A DNA stretch of 64,000 nt from an uncultured Clostridia bacterium (GTDB taxonomy: Bacteria; Bacillota; Clostridia; Christensenellales; Borkfalkiaceae), in contig CAKQJE010000013.1 of the NCBI GenBank assembly GCA_934247225.1, positions 9,637-73,636 on the forward strand, given 5' to 3'. The stretch's first letter is position 1, and the number at the start of each line of letters is the position of its first letter. Under the pieces are notes generated by a model. It saw only the letters and a program-made list of their open reading frames with translations. It did no database searches and had not been told where the DNA came from. This document shows, piece by piece, positions 34,767 through 44,107 of this stretch. The position numbers were made by a program, and so were the translations under genes.

Positions 34767-36461
34767 ATGGCAAAAATTACTGTAAAAAACACCGAAGAAA
34801 AGGTTGAAAATAAAAAGAAAACTAAAACCGCTAAGGAAGAAAAACCCGTTGCTGCAAAAAAGACGGCAAAGGCAATAAAGGAAGAAAAACCCGTTGCGGA
34901 TAAAAAAACGGCAAAAAAAGAAAAAAAACCGACTGAAAATCCTAAGACGGAAGAAAAAACCGTTGAAACCGCTATGCCCGAAATCGCTTCGGGAGAGGTT
35001 AATTTCACGGTAAAGACTTTGAATTCCGTATTGTTCGTCGCAAGCGAAGCTAACCCCTATCTCGGAACGGGCGGTCTGGCGGACGTTATCGGTTCGCTTC
35101 CGAAAGCTCTTGCAAAAAACGGAAATTACGACGTAAGAGTAGCTATGCCGCTTTACGGCGATATAGATCAAAAATACAGATCTCAGATGAGATTTTTAAT
35201 GAATTTCAATGTTCCTCTTGCGTGGAGAAATCAGTATTGCGGCGTGTTTTCGCTTAAAGCGGACGGCGTAACGTTTTATTTCATCGATAACGAATATTAT
35301 TTCAAGAGAAGCGGGCTTTACGGTTATTTCGACGACGGGGAAAGATATGCGTTTTTCTCCAAAGCCGTTCTCGAAATGATGGTTCATCTCGATTATTATC
35401 CCGAAATTCTCCATTGTCACGATTGGCAGGCGGCTCTTTCGGTGATATATCTCAAAACGCTTTACGCAAATCGTTACGGCTACGACCACATAAAAGCGTT
35501 ATTTACTATCCATAACATAGAATATCAGGGGAAATACGGCTACGAATGTTTAGCAGACCTTTTCGGACTTCCCGAAAGCGTTAAAAACGTTCTCGATTAC
35601 GAGGGGTGTCTTAACCTTATGAAAGGCGCGATTCAGCTTGCGGACAGATTTTCGACCGTATCTCCGATGTATGCGAACGAGATCAAAAATCCGTTTTTTG
35701 CTCACGGACTGCAATATGCGGTATGCGAAAACGAATTTAAACTTTCGGGCATACTCAACGGTATAGACGAATCGGTATACAATCCCGCAACGGATGAAAA
35801 ACTTTTTAAAAATTATTCCGTGAAGGATATGAGCGGAAAAGCGGTATGCAAATCCGAACTTCAAAAAATGCTCGGACTTCCCGAAAAAGCCGACGCTCCG
35901 CTCATCTCGGTTATATCTCGTCTCGTTCCCGCAAAGGGGCTTGAACTTATCAAATGCGTAATAGAGGAACTTCTTGCCGAAAACGTGCAGGTCGTCATTC
36001 TCGGGAAAGGCGAAGGCGAATACGAAGAATTTTTCAAGGGATTAGCCGAAAGATATTCGGGCAAGTGCAGAGCGATCATCGCTTACAACAAGGATCTCGC
36101 AAGCAAGCTGTATTCTGCTTCGGACATCTTCCTTATGCCGTCCAAACAGGAGCCTTGCGGACTTTCGCAGATGATTGCCTGCAAATACGGCGCAGTTCCC
36201 GTGGTAAGAGCGACGGGCGGACTGTTCGACAGTATCGCGCCGCATAATAACGCCGAGAGAAAGGGCGGAAACGGATTTGTTTTCGGAAATTACAACGCTC
36301 ACGAAATGCTTTACGTCATAAAAGACGCGATTTATACTTTCGGCAACAAAAAGGAATGGAACGAAATTGTGAAAAATGCGATGTCTACCGATTTCAGCTG
36401 GCAGAGATCGTCGGGAGAATATGAGAAATTATACGACAAAATGTTGGGGCTTATAAAGTAA
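34767..36461 (+). CDS. glgA: Glycogen synthase with N-terminal Lys/Ala-rich extension
   Basis: This GT5 enzyme extends glycogen using ADP-glucose. The GT-B fold starts near residue 84 (TLNSVLFVASEANPYLGTGGLADVIGSLPKAL) and includes SKQEPCGLSQM and VVRATGGLFDS near the C-terminus. The usual Lys before the first GG motif (KTGGL) is a Gly here (G100). Ahead of the enzyme lie about 80 extra residues, rich in Lys, Ala, Glu and Thr, with EEKPVA..KKTAK repeated (24-35, 39-50). AAGGAG precedes the ATG and no better internal start is seen, so the extension is probably translated. Confidence 0.94.
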   Translation: MAKITVKNTEEKVENKKKTKTAKEEKPVAAKKTAKAIKEEKPVADKKTAKKEKKPTENPKTEEKTVETAMPEIASGEVNFTVKTLNSVLFVASEANPYLGTGGLADVIGSLPKALAKNGNYDVRVAMPLYGDIDQKYRSQMRFLMNFNVPLAWRNQYCGVFSLKADGVTFYFIDNEYYFKRSGLYGYFDDGERYAFFSKAVLEMMVHLDYYPEILHCHDWQAALSVIYLKTLYANRYGYDHIKALFTIHNIEYQGKYGYECLADLFGLPESVKNVLDYEGCLNLMKGAIQLADRFSTVSPMYANEIKNPFFAHGLQYAVCENEFKLSGILNGIDESVYNPATDEKLFKNYSVKDMSGKAVCKSELQKMLGLPEKADAPLISVISRLVPAKGLELIKCVIEELLAENVQVVILGKGEGEYEEFFKGLAERYSGKCRAIIAYNKDLASKLYSASDIFLMPSKQEPCGLSQMIACKYGAVPVVRATGGLFDSIAPHNNAERKGGNGFVFGNYNAHEMLYVIKDAIYTFGNKKEWNEIVKNAMSTDFSWQRSSGEYEKLYDKMLGLIK

Positions 36462-36484
36462 AATCCGACAAACAGGAGACTTAA

Positions 36485-38917
36485 ATGGGAAAAACTGAAA
36501 TCACGCCCAAAGAAATGAAGGACGTAATAAGCGGAAAACTTTCGAGATATTTCGGCGTTTCCGTCAAAGAAGCCACCACCGAACAGCTTTACAAAGCGGT
36601 TGTTATGGCGGTAAGAGATATACTTTTGGAAAAACGCAACGCTTATCACTACAAAACGAAAGCCGCGAAAGCAAAAAGAGTATATTATCTTTGCATGGAA
36701 TTTTTGCTCGGACGTTCGCTTAAAAACAACGTTTATAACCTCGGTATAGAAGAACAGGTAAGCAAAGTTCTGAAAACGAAAGGCCTAACGCTCGAAGATC
36801 TTTACGAACTCGAACCGGACGCAGGTCTCGGCAACGGCGGTCTCGGTAGACTTGCGGCTTGTTTTATGGACGCTTTGGCAAGCGGCAACTATCCCGCGAT
36901 GGGTTATTCTATCCGCTATGAATACGGTCTTTTTAAACAAAAAATAGTCGACGGTTGGCAGACGGAATTGCCTGACGTCTGGCTTCCGGGCGGCGAAGTA
37001 TGGCTTACGCCTCGTTCCGATATGGCTGTAAGGGTTAAGTTCGACGGAAAAATCAACGAGGAATGGACGAGCGAAGGAATGAAAATCGTTCAGACCGATT
37101 GTCAGGAAGTCGAAGCCGTGCCTTACGATATGATGATTTCGGGAAAGGATTCCGAAGCCGTGTCTGTTTTAAGACTCTGGGCGGCGAAAAGCGTAAGAAA
37201 TTTCGATATGAATTCGTTTTCCGAGGGCGATTACGTTCGTTGTATGCAGGAAGATAACGAAGCCGAGCTTATTTCAAAGGTTCTTTATCCTTCCGATAAT
37301 CATTCCGAAGGTAAATCGTTAAGGCTTAAACAGCAGTATTTCCTTGTCTCGGCAACGTTACAGAATATCATAAACGAACACGTCAGAAGATACGGCGATC
37401 TGCACACACTTCCCGATATGGCGGCTATTCATATCAACGATACCCACCCCGCGCTTTGTATTCCCGAACTTATGAGAATTCTTATGGACGAACACGGATT
37501 CGGTTGGGACGACGCGTGGGATATAGTAAAAAGAACGGTCGCATATACCAATCATACGGTTATGAGCGAGGCGTTGGAGAAGTGGAACGAAGACCTTATC
37601 GAAAGAAGACTCCCGAGAATTTACGCTATATTAAAGGAAATAAACCAAAGATTCTGCGCAGAAATGTGGAACAAATTTCCAGGCGATTGGGATAAAATCG
37701 AGAGAATGTCGATTCTTTCGCACGGACAGGCGAGAATGGCTAACCTTTCGGTTGTCGCTTCGCACACCGTAAACGGCGTTTCCAAACTTCACAGCGATAT
37801 TATAAAGAACAGTATTTTCAAGGATTTCAACGATGCGTATCCCGAAAAATTCACAAACGTTACGAACGGTATCGCGCACAGAAGATGGCTTTGTCAGTCA
37901 AATAAAGAACTCACCGAACTTTTGACCGAGTGTATCGGCGACGGATTCGTTATGAATTCCGAAGAACTTCGGAAATTCAAAGCTTTCGAAAACGACGAAA
38001 CGGTTCTGAAACGCCTTGCGGAAATAAAGAGAATAAAGAAAAGTCAGCTTGCGACCTACGTTTACAAGAAGACGGGTTATACGCTTTCGCCCGACTCGAT
38101 TTTCGACGTCCAGGCAAAGAGATTGCACGAATACAAGCGCCAGCTTTTAAACGCTATGTATATCATCAATCTGTATAATAATCTCAAAGAAAATCCCGAC
38201 GCGGACGTTATCCCGAAGACCTTTATTTTCGGTGCGAAAGCCGCTCCGGGATACTATATGGCAAAGAGAATTATCAAGCTTCTTTGCTCGATTGCGGAGG
38301 ATCTCAGAAAGAATCCCGACAAGAGAATAAGAGAAAAACTCAACGTTTTATATCTCGAAGATTATAACGTTACGATGGCGGAAACTCTTATGCCGGCAAC
38401 CGAAATTTCCGAGCAGATATCAACTGCGGGAAAGGAAGCGAGCGGCACGGGCAATATGAAGTTCATGATAAACGGCGCGCTCACGATAGGAACTCTGGAC
38501 GGCGCGAACGTCGAAATGAAAGAGTCCGTCGGCGACGAAAATATATTTATATTCGGAATGAACGCGAAGCAGGTCGAAAATCTCTGGAAACACGGCTACG
38601 ACGCGTGCGCTTTCTATAACAACAACGTTGTCCTGCAAAAGGTTATCGCAAGCCTTAAAAACGGTTTCGCGGGCGAGAAGTTCGAAGATATCGCAACGTA
38701 TCTTCTCACGAATTCGCCTATCGCAGACCCGTATATGTGTATGGCGGATTTCAGCGATTTCCTCGCCGTTCACGACAAAGCCGACAAGACCTATAAGGAT
38801 GTTTTGAAGTGGAACAAAATGTCGCTTAACAATATAGCGGGCGCGGGGATTTTCTCTGCGGACAGAAGTATCAAAGAGTATGCCGAAAGAATATGGCATT
38901 TAAAACAGATAAAGTAA
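36485..38917 (+). CDS. glgP: Glycogen phosphorylase
   Basis: This enzyme releases glucose 1-phosphate from glycogen ends. The pyridoxal phosphate site is EASGTGNMKFMING with Lys659; DAGLGNGGLGRLAACFMD near 115 is the conserved N-terminal signature. Length 810 is typical. AGGAG precedes the ATG. It lies 23 bases after glgA and 4 before the amylase, so synthesis and breakdown genes share one transcript. Confidence 0.97.
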   Translation: MGKTEITPKEMKDVISGKLSRYFGVSVKEATTEQLYKAVVMAVRDILLEKRNAYHYKTKAAKAKRVYYLCMEFLLGRSLKNNVYNLGIEEQVSKVLKTKGLTLEDLYELEPDAGLGNGGLGRLAACFMDALASGNYPAMGYSIRYEYGLFKQKIVDGWQTELPDVWLPGGEVWLTPRSDMAVRVKFDGKINEEWTSEGMKIVQTDCQEVEAVPYDMMISGKDSEAVSVLRLWAAKSVRNFDMNSFSEGDYVRCMQEDNEAELISKVLYPSDNHSEGKSLRLKQQYFLVSATLQNIINEHVRRYGDLHTLPDMAAIHINDTHPALCIPELMRILMDEHGFGWDDAWDIVKRTVAYTNHTVMSEALEKWNEDLIERRLPRIYAILKEINQRFCAEMWNKFPGDWDKIERMSILSHGQARMANLSVVASHTVNGVSKLHSDIIKNSIFKDFNDAYPEKFTNVTNGIAHRRWLCQSNKELTELLTECIGDGFVMNSEELRKFKAFENDETVLKRLAEIKRIKKSQLATYVYKKTGYTLSPDSIFDVQAKRLHEYKRQLLNAMYIINLYNNLKENPDADVIPKTFIFGAKAAPGYYMAKRIIKLLCSIAEDLRKNPDKRIREKLNVLYLEDYNVTMAETLMPATEISEQISTAGKEASGTGNMKFMINGALTIGTLDGANVEMKESVGDENIFIFGMNAKQVENLWKHGYDACAFYNNNVVLQKVIASLKNGFAGEKFEDIATYLLTNSPIADPYMCMADFSDFLAVHDKADKTYKDVLKWNKMSLNNIAGAGIFSADRSIKEYAERIWHLKQIK

Positions 38918-38921
38918 GTTT

Positions 38922-40721
38922 ATGGTTGTAAATTACGACCCGTTATCCCGTGACTTTAAAAGCGTCACGGGCGCGCTCGAAGAGGGTAAACGGCTCGATA
39001 TAAAAATCGGAATAAGCGGAGCGGAGAAGTGCGTTCTCGCGCTTTTCGCAGACGGAAATCCGACAGAAACGATTTTCGACGGCGTAAAAAACGGAGAAGA
39101 GTTTTCCTTTTCGATAAACGGTTTATCCAAGGGACTGTATTTCTACCGCTTTTACGCCGACGGGAAAAGAATAGGGAAAAACGATTACGGTTTCGGCGAA
39201 GAAGGTGCGTTAAACGACTTTCAGCTGCTTTGTTTCAAAGGCTCAGATAGTAGGTTGAGCGGCTTTGCCGGCGGAGTTATGTATCAGATTTTTCCCGACA
39301 GATTTGCGAGAGCGAAAGGCTTCGGCGACGCTTCGGGAAAGAAGTTGAGAAACGATTGGGGAGGTGTTCCCGAATATCTTCCGGACAAATTCGGCAAGAT
39401 AAAGAATAACGATTTTTTCGGTGGCAACTTCGAGGGCATACGCCGAAAAGTCGATTATCTGAAAAAACTCGGCGTAACTCATCTGTATCTAAATCCCGTG
39501 TTCAAAGCTTATTCAAACCACCGTTACGATACGGGCGATTACACTCGCTTCGACCCGCTTTTAGGTACGGAAGAAGATTTTACGTCTCTCGTAAAAACTT
39601 TAAAAATCAATGATATTTCCTTGATTTTTGACGGTGTTTTCAATCATACGGGGGGCGACAGCGTTTACTTTAACAAGTACGGAAATTATCCGTCGGTCGG
39701 CGCGTATCAATCGAAAAACTCTCCTTATTACGGCTGGTATGTGTTCGAGGATTTTCCCGACATGTACCTGTCCTGGTGGGGTATCGACGTTTTGCCCACA
39801 ATAAACAAATCGAGTGAGGATTTCGAAAATTTTATTGCGGGAGAAAACGGCGTTATCGATAAAATGATGAAATTCGGAGCGGGCGGAGTAAGGCTGGACG
39901 TCGTGGACGAGATAACCGACGAATTCGTAGAGAAAATTAACGAGAGAGTTAAAGCTTACGGAGGCGACAAGATAGTCATCGGCGAGGTCTGGGAAGACGC
40001 GACGAATAAAATCGCCTACGGAAAACGCAGAAAATATTTTCAGGGCGGCGAGCTTGACAGCGTAATGAATTATCCGCTGAAAAACGCGATTATAGATTTC
40101 GCGTTGAGCGGAAAAAGCGATTTATTGTATAAAACAGTCAGGGAACAGATAGATAATTACCCTTTTCACGCCCTGAATTCCCTTATGAATATACTCGGCA
40201 CTCACGATACGCCGAGAATATTGACCGTTCTCGGAAAAAGAGGAAAACTCGAAACCGAACGGGCGAAAATGGCAACGGAAAAGCTGACCGAAACGGAGAA
40301 AAAAGAAGCCGTTAAAATGCTTGAATGTTGTGCCGTCTTGCAGTTCTGCCTTTACGGCGTTCCCTGTATTTATTACGGAGACGAACAGATTACGGAAGGG
40401 AATAAAGACCCGTTCAACCGCACTTGTTTTGTCGAAAACGAAAATGCGGAGCTTTTCGGACATTATTGTTTTTTGTCCGGATTAAGGGGAAAATACGATT
40501 GCTTTAAAAGCGGAGAAACGGGAGATATAGTATCTTGCGGAGGCTTCTTTTCTTTTTCGAGAAAATGTGAAAACAAGAAGATTTTTATCGCCGTAAACTT
40601 CGGCGACAGACCCGTGGAGATAACATCCGATTGTGAAGTTGTCGAAATGTCGCGTAACGTAAAACTTTCAAAAATCACTTTATATAACAGCGATTTTGCG
40701 ATTTTTTACAAATGCGGATAG
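38922..40721 (+). CDS. GH13 alpha-glycosidase, neopullulanase/cyclomaltodextrinase-like
   Basis: This intracellular-looking enzyme (no signal peptide) would cleave short maltodextrins or branch stubs released from glycogen. A ~120-residue N-terminal beta domain precedes MYQIFPDRFARAKG. Catalytic residues: D326 in VRLDVVDE, E355 in IGEVWED and D429 in GTHDTPR. LSWWGIDVLPTI is typical of the neopullulanase subgroup. Length is 599. The ribosome site is weak, four bases after glgP, suggesting coupled translation. The exact substrate within GH13 cannot be read from sequence. Confidence 0.9.
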   Translation: MVVNYDPLSRDFKSVTGALEEGKRLDIKIGISGAEKCVLALFADGNPTETIFDGVKNGEEFSFSINGLSKGLYFYRFYADGKRIGKNDYGFGEEGALNDFQLLCFKGSDSRLSGFAGGVMYQIFPDRFARAKGFGDASGKKLRNDWGGVPEYLPDKFGKIKNNDFFGGNFEGIRRKVDYLKKLGVTHLYLNPVFKAYSNHRYDTGDYTRFDPLLGTEEDFTSLVKTLKINDISLIFDGVFNHTGGDSVYFNKYGNYPSVGAYQSKNSPYYGWYVFEDFPDMYLSWWGIDVLPTINKSSEDFENFIAGENGVIDKMMKFGAGGVRLDVVDEITDEFVEKINERVKAYGGDKIVIGEVWEDATNKIAYGKRRKYFQGGELDSVMNYPLKNAIIDFALSGKSDLLYKTVREQIDNYPFHALNSLMNILGTHDTPRILTVLGKRGKLETERAKMATEKLTETEKKEAVKMLECCAVLQFCLYGVPCIYYGDEQITEGNKDPFNRTCFVENENAELFGHYCFLSGLRGKYDCFKSGETGDIVSCGGFFSFSRKCENKKIFIAVNFGDRPVEITSDCEVVEMSRNVKLSKITLYNSDFAIFYKCG

Positions 40722-40727
40722 TATATT

Positions 40728-41420
40728 GTGAAGATTATGAATGTTTATGAAAAAACGGTTGTCGAGCTGAAACGGAACGCCGACGCGGAGTATAAAGAAT
40801 TTAACGATAAAATAATAGCTTCGGCATATAAGACGATAGGCGTAAGAATTCCCGTGATAAAACAAATCGCGAAATCGATTGCGCCCGACGAGATAAACGA
40901 TTATCTCGAAAATTGCAAGTTCGAATGTTACGAGTGTACGCTTATTTACGGTTTACTTATCGCTCGGCTCGGTTTCGACGAAATGTGGAACAGAAAGGAC
41001 TTTTATCTGTCGAAGTGCGACGGTTGGGGTCTCGTCGACTCCTTTGTTCCCGCAATCAAAGTTGCTGCGAAAGACAAAGAGCGTTTTTATTCGCTTCTGA
41101 AAAACGGAATAGAAAATCAGAAAGATTCTCAACTGCGTTTCCGCATCGTGGCTCTTATGTCTTTCTTTACGGGCGGGGAACATACCGAAGAGATTTTGCA
41201 TATCACCGAAAAGCTCGACGGGAAAGGATATTATAACGATATGGCGATAGCTTGGCTCGTATCGACCGCTTTCGTAAAACAAAGAGAAACGACTTTAAAA
41301 TTTCTCGAAAACGACAAGCTCGGTAAATTTACGCACAACAAGGCAATTTCGAAAATAAACGATTCGCTGAGGGTGAACGTCGAAGATAAAACATATTTAA
41401 AAACTTTAAGGAAGCAATAA
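40728..41420 (+). CDS. AlkD-like DNA alkylation repair protein
   Basis: The 230-residue protein is all-helical with HEAT-like repeats, as in the DNA alkylation repair (AlkD) glycosylase family. Recognisable pieces are YKTIGVRIPVIKQIAK, DFYLSKCDGWGLVDSFVPAIK and the C-terminal NKAISKINDSLRV. The frame has both GTG (40728) and ATG (40737) starts, neither with a clear ribosome site. The stop shares one base with the tex ATG. A role in repair is by family only. Confidence 0.8.
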   Translation: MKIMNVYEKTVVELKRNADAEYKEFNDKIIASAYKTIGVRIPVIKQIAKSIAPDEINDYLENCKFECYECTLIYGLLIARLGFDEMWNRKDFYLSKCDGWGLVDSFVPAIKVAAKDKERFYSLLKNGIENQKDSQLRFRIVALMSFFTGGEHTEEILHITEKLDGKGYYNDMAIAWLVSTAFVKQRETTLKFLENDKLGKFTHNKAISKINDSLRVNVEDKTYLKTLRKQ

Positions 41421-43588
41421 TGGACATTTTAAAACAAATCACGCAGGAATTCAAGCTCAGAGAAGATCACGTCAAAAACATCGTCGAGCTTCTCGACGAA
41501 GGTAACACCATTCCTTTCATCGCGCGTTACAGAAAGGAAATGACGGGGCATATCGACGATCAGGTTTTAAGAGAATTGTCGGAAAGACTTACATATCTTC
41601 GCAATATCGAAAAGAGAAAGGAAGAAGTCGCTAAGTCGATAACCGAACAGGGAAAGATGACGGAAGAAATCGAAGCCGCTCTTTCCGCTGCCGAAACTTT
41701 GACCGAAGTAGAAGATATTTACAGACCTTACAAGCAGAAGAGAAAGACGAGAGCAACGGTTGCGATCGCGAAAGGACTCGAACCTCTTGCCGATATAATT
41801 TTCGCTCAGGACGTGACGGAAGGAACTTTGGAAGATCTTGCGAAACCCTTCGTGAACGAAGACCTCGGCGTGGCGACCGTGAAAGAGGCGATAGCGGGAG
41901 CGGAAGATATAATCGCCGAAAGAATTTCGGACGACGCGGAACTGAGAAAGAAACTCCGCAGAATTTATCTTAAAAACGGAGAGATTTCCTCGAAAATACA
42001 AAAGGCGGAAGAAGACGGCGCGAAAACTTACGAAATGTACGCCGATTATTCCGAACCCGTTTCCGAAATCAAATCGCACAGAATTCTCGCGCTTAACAGG
42101 GGCGAGGACGAAGGCTACCTTAAAGTTAAAGTCGCAATCGACGAAGACTTCGCGGTTCGCGTTTGCGAGGTGGGATTTGTAAAAGAAGGAAGTATAACCA
42201 CGCCTTGCGTTAAAGAATCCGTCGCGGACGCGTATAAACGCCTTATCCAACCGTCCATTGAAAGAGAAATACGAAATTACCTTACGGAAAACGCACAGGA
42301 GCAGGCGATAAAAATGTTCGACGTAAACCTTCGTCCGCTTCTTATGCAGCCGCCCGTCAAGGATAAAGTCACCATGGGTTTCGACCCCGCTTACAGAACG
42401 GGTTGTAAAATCGCCGTCGTCGACGGTACGGGTAAAGTCCTCGACACAACTGTCGTTTACCCCACGCCGCCGCAGAGCAAAACCGCCGAAGCCAAAGCCG
42501 CGCTCGAAAAACTTATCGATAAATATTCGGTAGACGTTATCTCGATCGGTAACGGAACCGCTTCCAAGGAGTCCGAAATTTTCGTTGCGGATATGATAAA
42601 AGATTACGGCGGAAAAGTCGGTTATGTCGTAGTGAACGAAGCGGGCGCTTCCGTTTATTCGGGTTCGCCCCTTGCCGCAAAAGAATTCCCGCAGTACGAT
42701 TTAACGCTTCGTTCGGCGATTTCCATAGCGAGAAGATTGCAGGATCCTCTTGCCGAGCTTATCAAAATAGACCCGAAAGCCATAGGCGTAGGGCAGTATC
42801 AGCACGATATGCCCGCAGCTCGTCTCGACGAGGTTTTAGACGGCGTTTTAGAAGACTGCGTAAACAGCGTAGGCGTTGATCTCAACACGGCAAGTCCGTC
42901 GCTTTTATCGAGAGTTTCGGGGCTTAATTCGGGCATTGCGAACAACATAATAACTTACCGCGAAGAAAACGGAAAGTTCACGACGAGAAAACAGCTTCTT
43001 AAAGTTCCCAAGCTCGGGGCGAAAGCCTACGAGCAGTGCGCGGGCTTCCTTAGAATAAGAGACGGCAAAAACATTCTCGACAATACTGCCGTTCATCCCG
43101 AATCGTATGAATCGACCGAAAAACTTCTTTCGCTTTTCGGCTATACCGATAAAGACGTCGAGGAGAGAAAACTCTCGGCTCTTCCCGAACAGATAAAGAA
43201 ATACGGCGAAGCGAAAGCCGCCGAAGAATGCGGAATGGGCGTACCCACTATGAACGATATAGTCGTCGAGCTTTTAAAGCCGGGCAGAGACGTGAGAGAT
43301 TCTCTTCCCAAACAGGAACTTCGTTCGGATATTATGGATATCAACGATCTTGTCGTCGGAATGGAGCTTACGGGAACGGTCAGAAACGTTATAGATTTCG
43401 GCGCGTTCATAGATATCGGCGTTCACCAGGACGGACTTGTGCATATATCCGAAATTTCGGATAATTACGTAAAGCATCCGTCGGATGTTTTAAAGGTCGG
43501 TCAGGTCGTAAAAGTAAGGGTGCTTTCGGTTGACGTAAAAAAGAACAGAATAGGGCTTACGATGCGTTCTCCGAAAAAGAAACAATGA
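41420..43588 (+). CDS. tex: Tex-family RNA-binding transcription accessory protein
   Basis: Tex-type proteins bind RNA and affect transcription and stress responses. The 722-residue protein shows the Tex N-domain (FKLREDHVKNIVELLDEGNTIPFIARYRKEMTG), an RNase H-like fold around 320-450 (GFDPAYRTGCKIAVVDGTG), a helix-hairpin-helix region (SLLSRVSGLNSGIANNIITYREENG) and a C-terminal S1 domain at about 645-715 (GTVRNVIDFGAFIDIGVHQDGLVHISE). It overlaps the upstream stop by one base. Confidence 0.95.
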   Translation: MDILKQITQEFKLREDHVKNIVELLDEGNTIPFIARYRKEMTGHIDDQVLRELSERLTYLRNIEKRKEEVAKSITEQGKMTEEIEAALSAAETLTEVEDIYRPYKQKRKTRATVAIAKGLEPLADIIFAQDVTEGTLEDLAKPFVNEDLGVATVKEAIAGAEDIIAERISDDAELRKKLRRIYLKNGEISSKIQKAEEDGAKTYEMYADYSEPVSEIKSHRILALNRGEDEGYLKVKVAIDEDFAVRVCEVGFVKEGSITTPCVKESVADAYKRLIQPSIEREIRNYLTENAQEQAIKMFDVNLRPLLMQPPVKDKVTMGFDPAYRTGCKIAVVDGTGKVLDTTVVYPTPPQSKTAEAKAALEKLIDKYSVDVISIGNGTASKESEIFVADMIKDYGGKVGYVVVNEAGASVYSGSPLAAKEFPQYDLTLRSAISIARRLQDPLAELIKIDPKAIGVGQYQHDMPAARLDEVLDGVLEDCVNSVGVDLNTASPSLLSRVSGLNSGIANNIITYREENGKFTTRKQLLKVPKLGAKAYEQCAGFLRIRDGKNILDNTAVHPESYESTEKLLSLFGYTDKDVEERKLSALPEQIKKYGEAKAAEECGMGVPTMNDIVVELLKPGRDVRDSLPKQELRSDIMDINDLVVGMELTGTVRNVIDFGAFIDIGVHQDGLVHISEISDNYVKHPSDVLKVGQVVKVRVLSVDVKKNRIGLTMRSPKKKQ

Positions 43589-43604
43589 AAACCCGAAAAA
43601 AGGT

Positions 43605-43633
43605 TTGACAAAGACGAGAAGAAAGTTTATACT
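43605..43633 (+). promoter_or_regulatory. Promoter of acpP
   Basis: TTGACA (43605-43610) and TATACT (43628-43633) are 17 bases apart, 44 bases upstream of the acyl carrier protein start. This is a strong match to a vegetative promoter. Confidence 0.85.
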
Positions 43634-43676
43634 CATAAAGACGGCTGTTTTGCCGCAACACTTACGGAGGAATTAA

Positions 43677-43907
43677 ATGGATACATATTCTAAGGTTGTT
43701 TCGATTATTGCGGAACAGCTCGGCATTTCGGAAGAAAGCATAAGCGCAAACAGCGACGTTGTGAAAGATCTCGGCGCGGATTCCATCGATATCGTTCAGC
43801 TTCTCATGGCAATGGAAGACGAGTTCGGCGTAACCGTAACCGAAGACGACGCGGACAGGCTTAAAACCGTCGGCGATATAGTCAAAATCATCGAAGAAAA
43901 CAACTGA
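43677..43907 (+). CDS. acpP: Acyl carrier protein
   Basis: This 76-residue acidic, four-helix protein carries fatty acyl chains on a phosphopantetheine arm. The attachment motif is GADSIDIVQLL with Ser36. GGAGG seven bases before the ATG, a strong promoter and an own terminator make it a single-gene unit. No other fatty-acid synthesis gene is in the window, which is somewhat unusual as acpP often sits with fabD/fabG/plsX or rnc. Confidence 0.95.
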   Translation: MDTYSKVVSIIAEQLGISEESISANSDVVKDLGADSIDIVQLLMAMEDEFGVTVTEDDADRLKTVGDIVKIIEENN

Positions 43908-43913
43908 AAAATC

Positions 43914-43937
43914 AAAAACGCCGTCAGCGGCGTTTTT
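43914..43937 (+). terminator. Intrinsic terminator of acpP
   Basis: AAAAACGCCG and CGGCGTTTTT flank a four-base loop, and the T run (seven T in all) continues to 43939. It lies seven bases after the acpP stop. Confidence 0.92.
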
Positions 43938-44043
43938 TTGTTGCCCGAATTTTAAAATTTCAAACGCGGGGAATAATTTAACCGTTGGTATTCCGCAGTA
44001 AAATTAAAGTTGTAAAATTTTATAAAGCGAACACTCAATACGC

Positions 44044-44072
44044 TTGAAAAACAATTGCCGTTATGTTATAAT
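44044..44072 (+). promoter_or_regulatory. Promoter of the ftsK-rimO-pgsA-cinA-recA operon
   Basis: TTGAAA (44044-44049) and TATAAT (44067-44072) are exactly 17 bases apart and lie 36 bases before the ftsK start. Confidence 0.83.
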
Positions 44073-44107
44073 ATTTACAGACTATAAAAATATAAGAGGT
44101 GTTTTCG

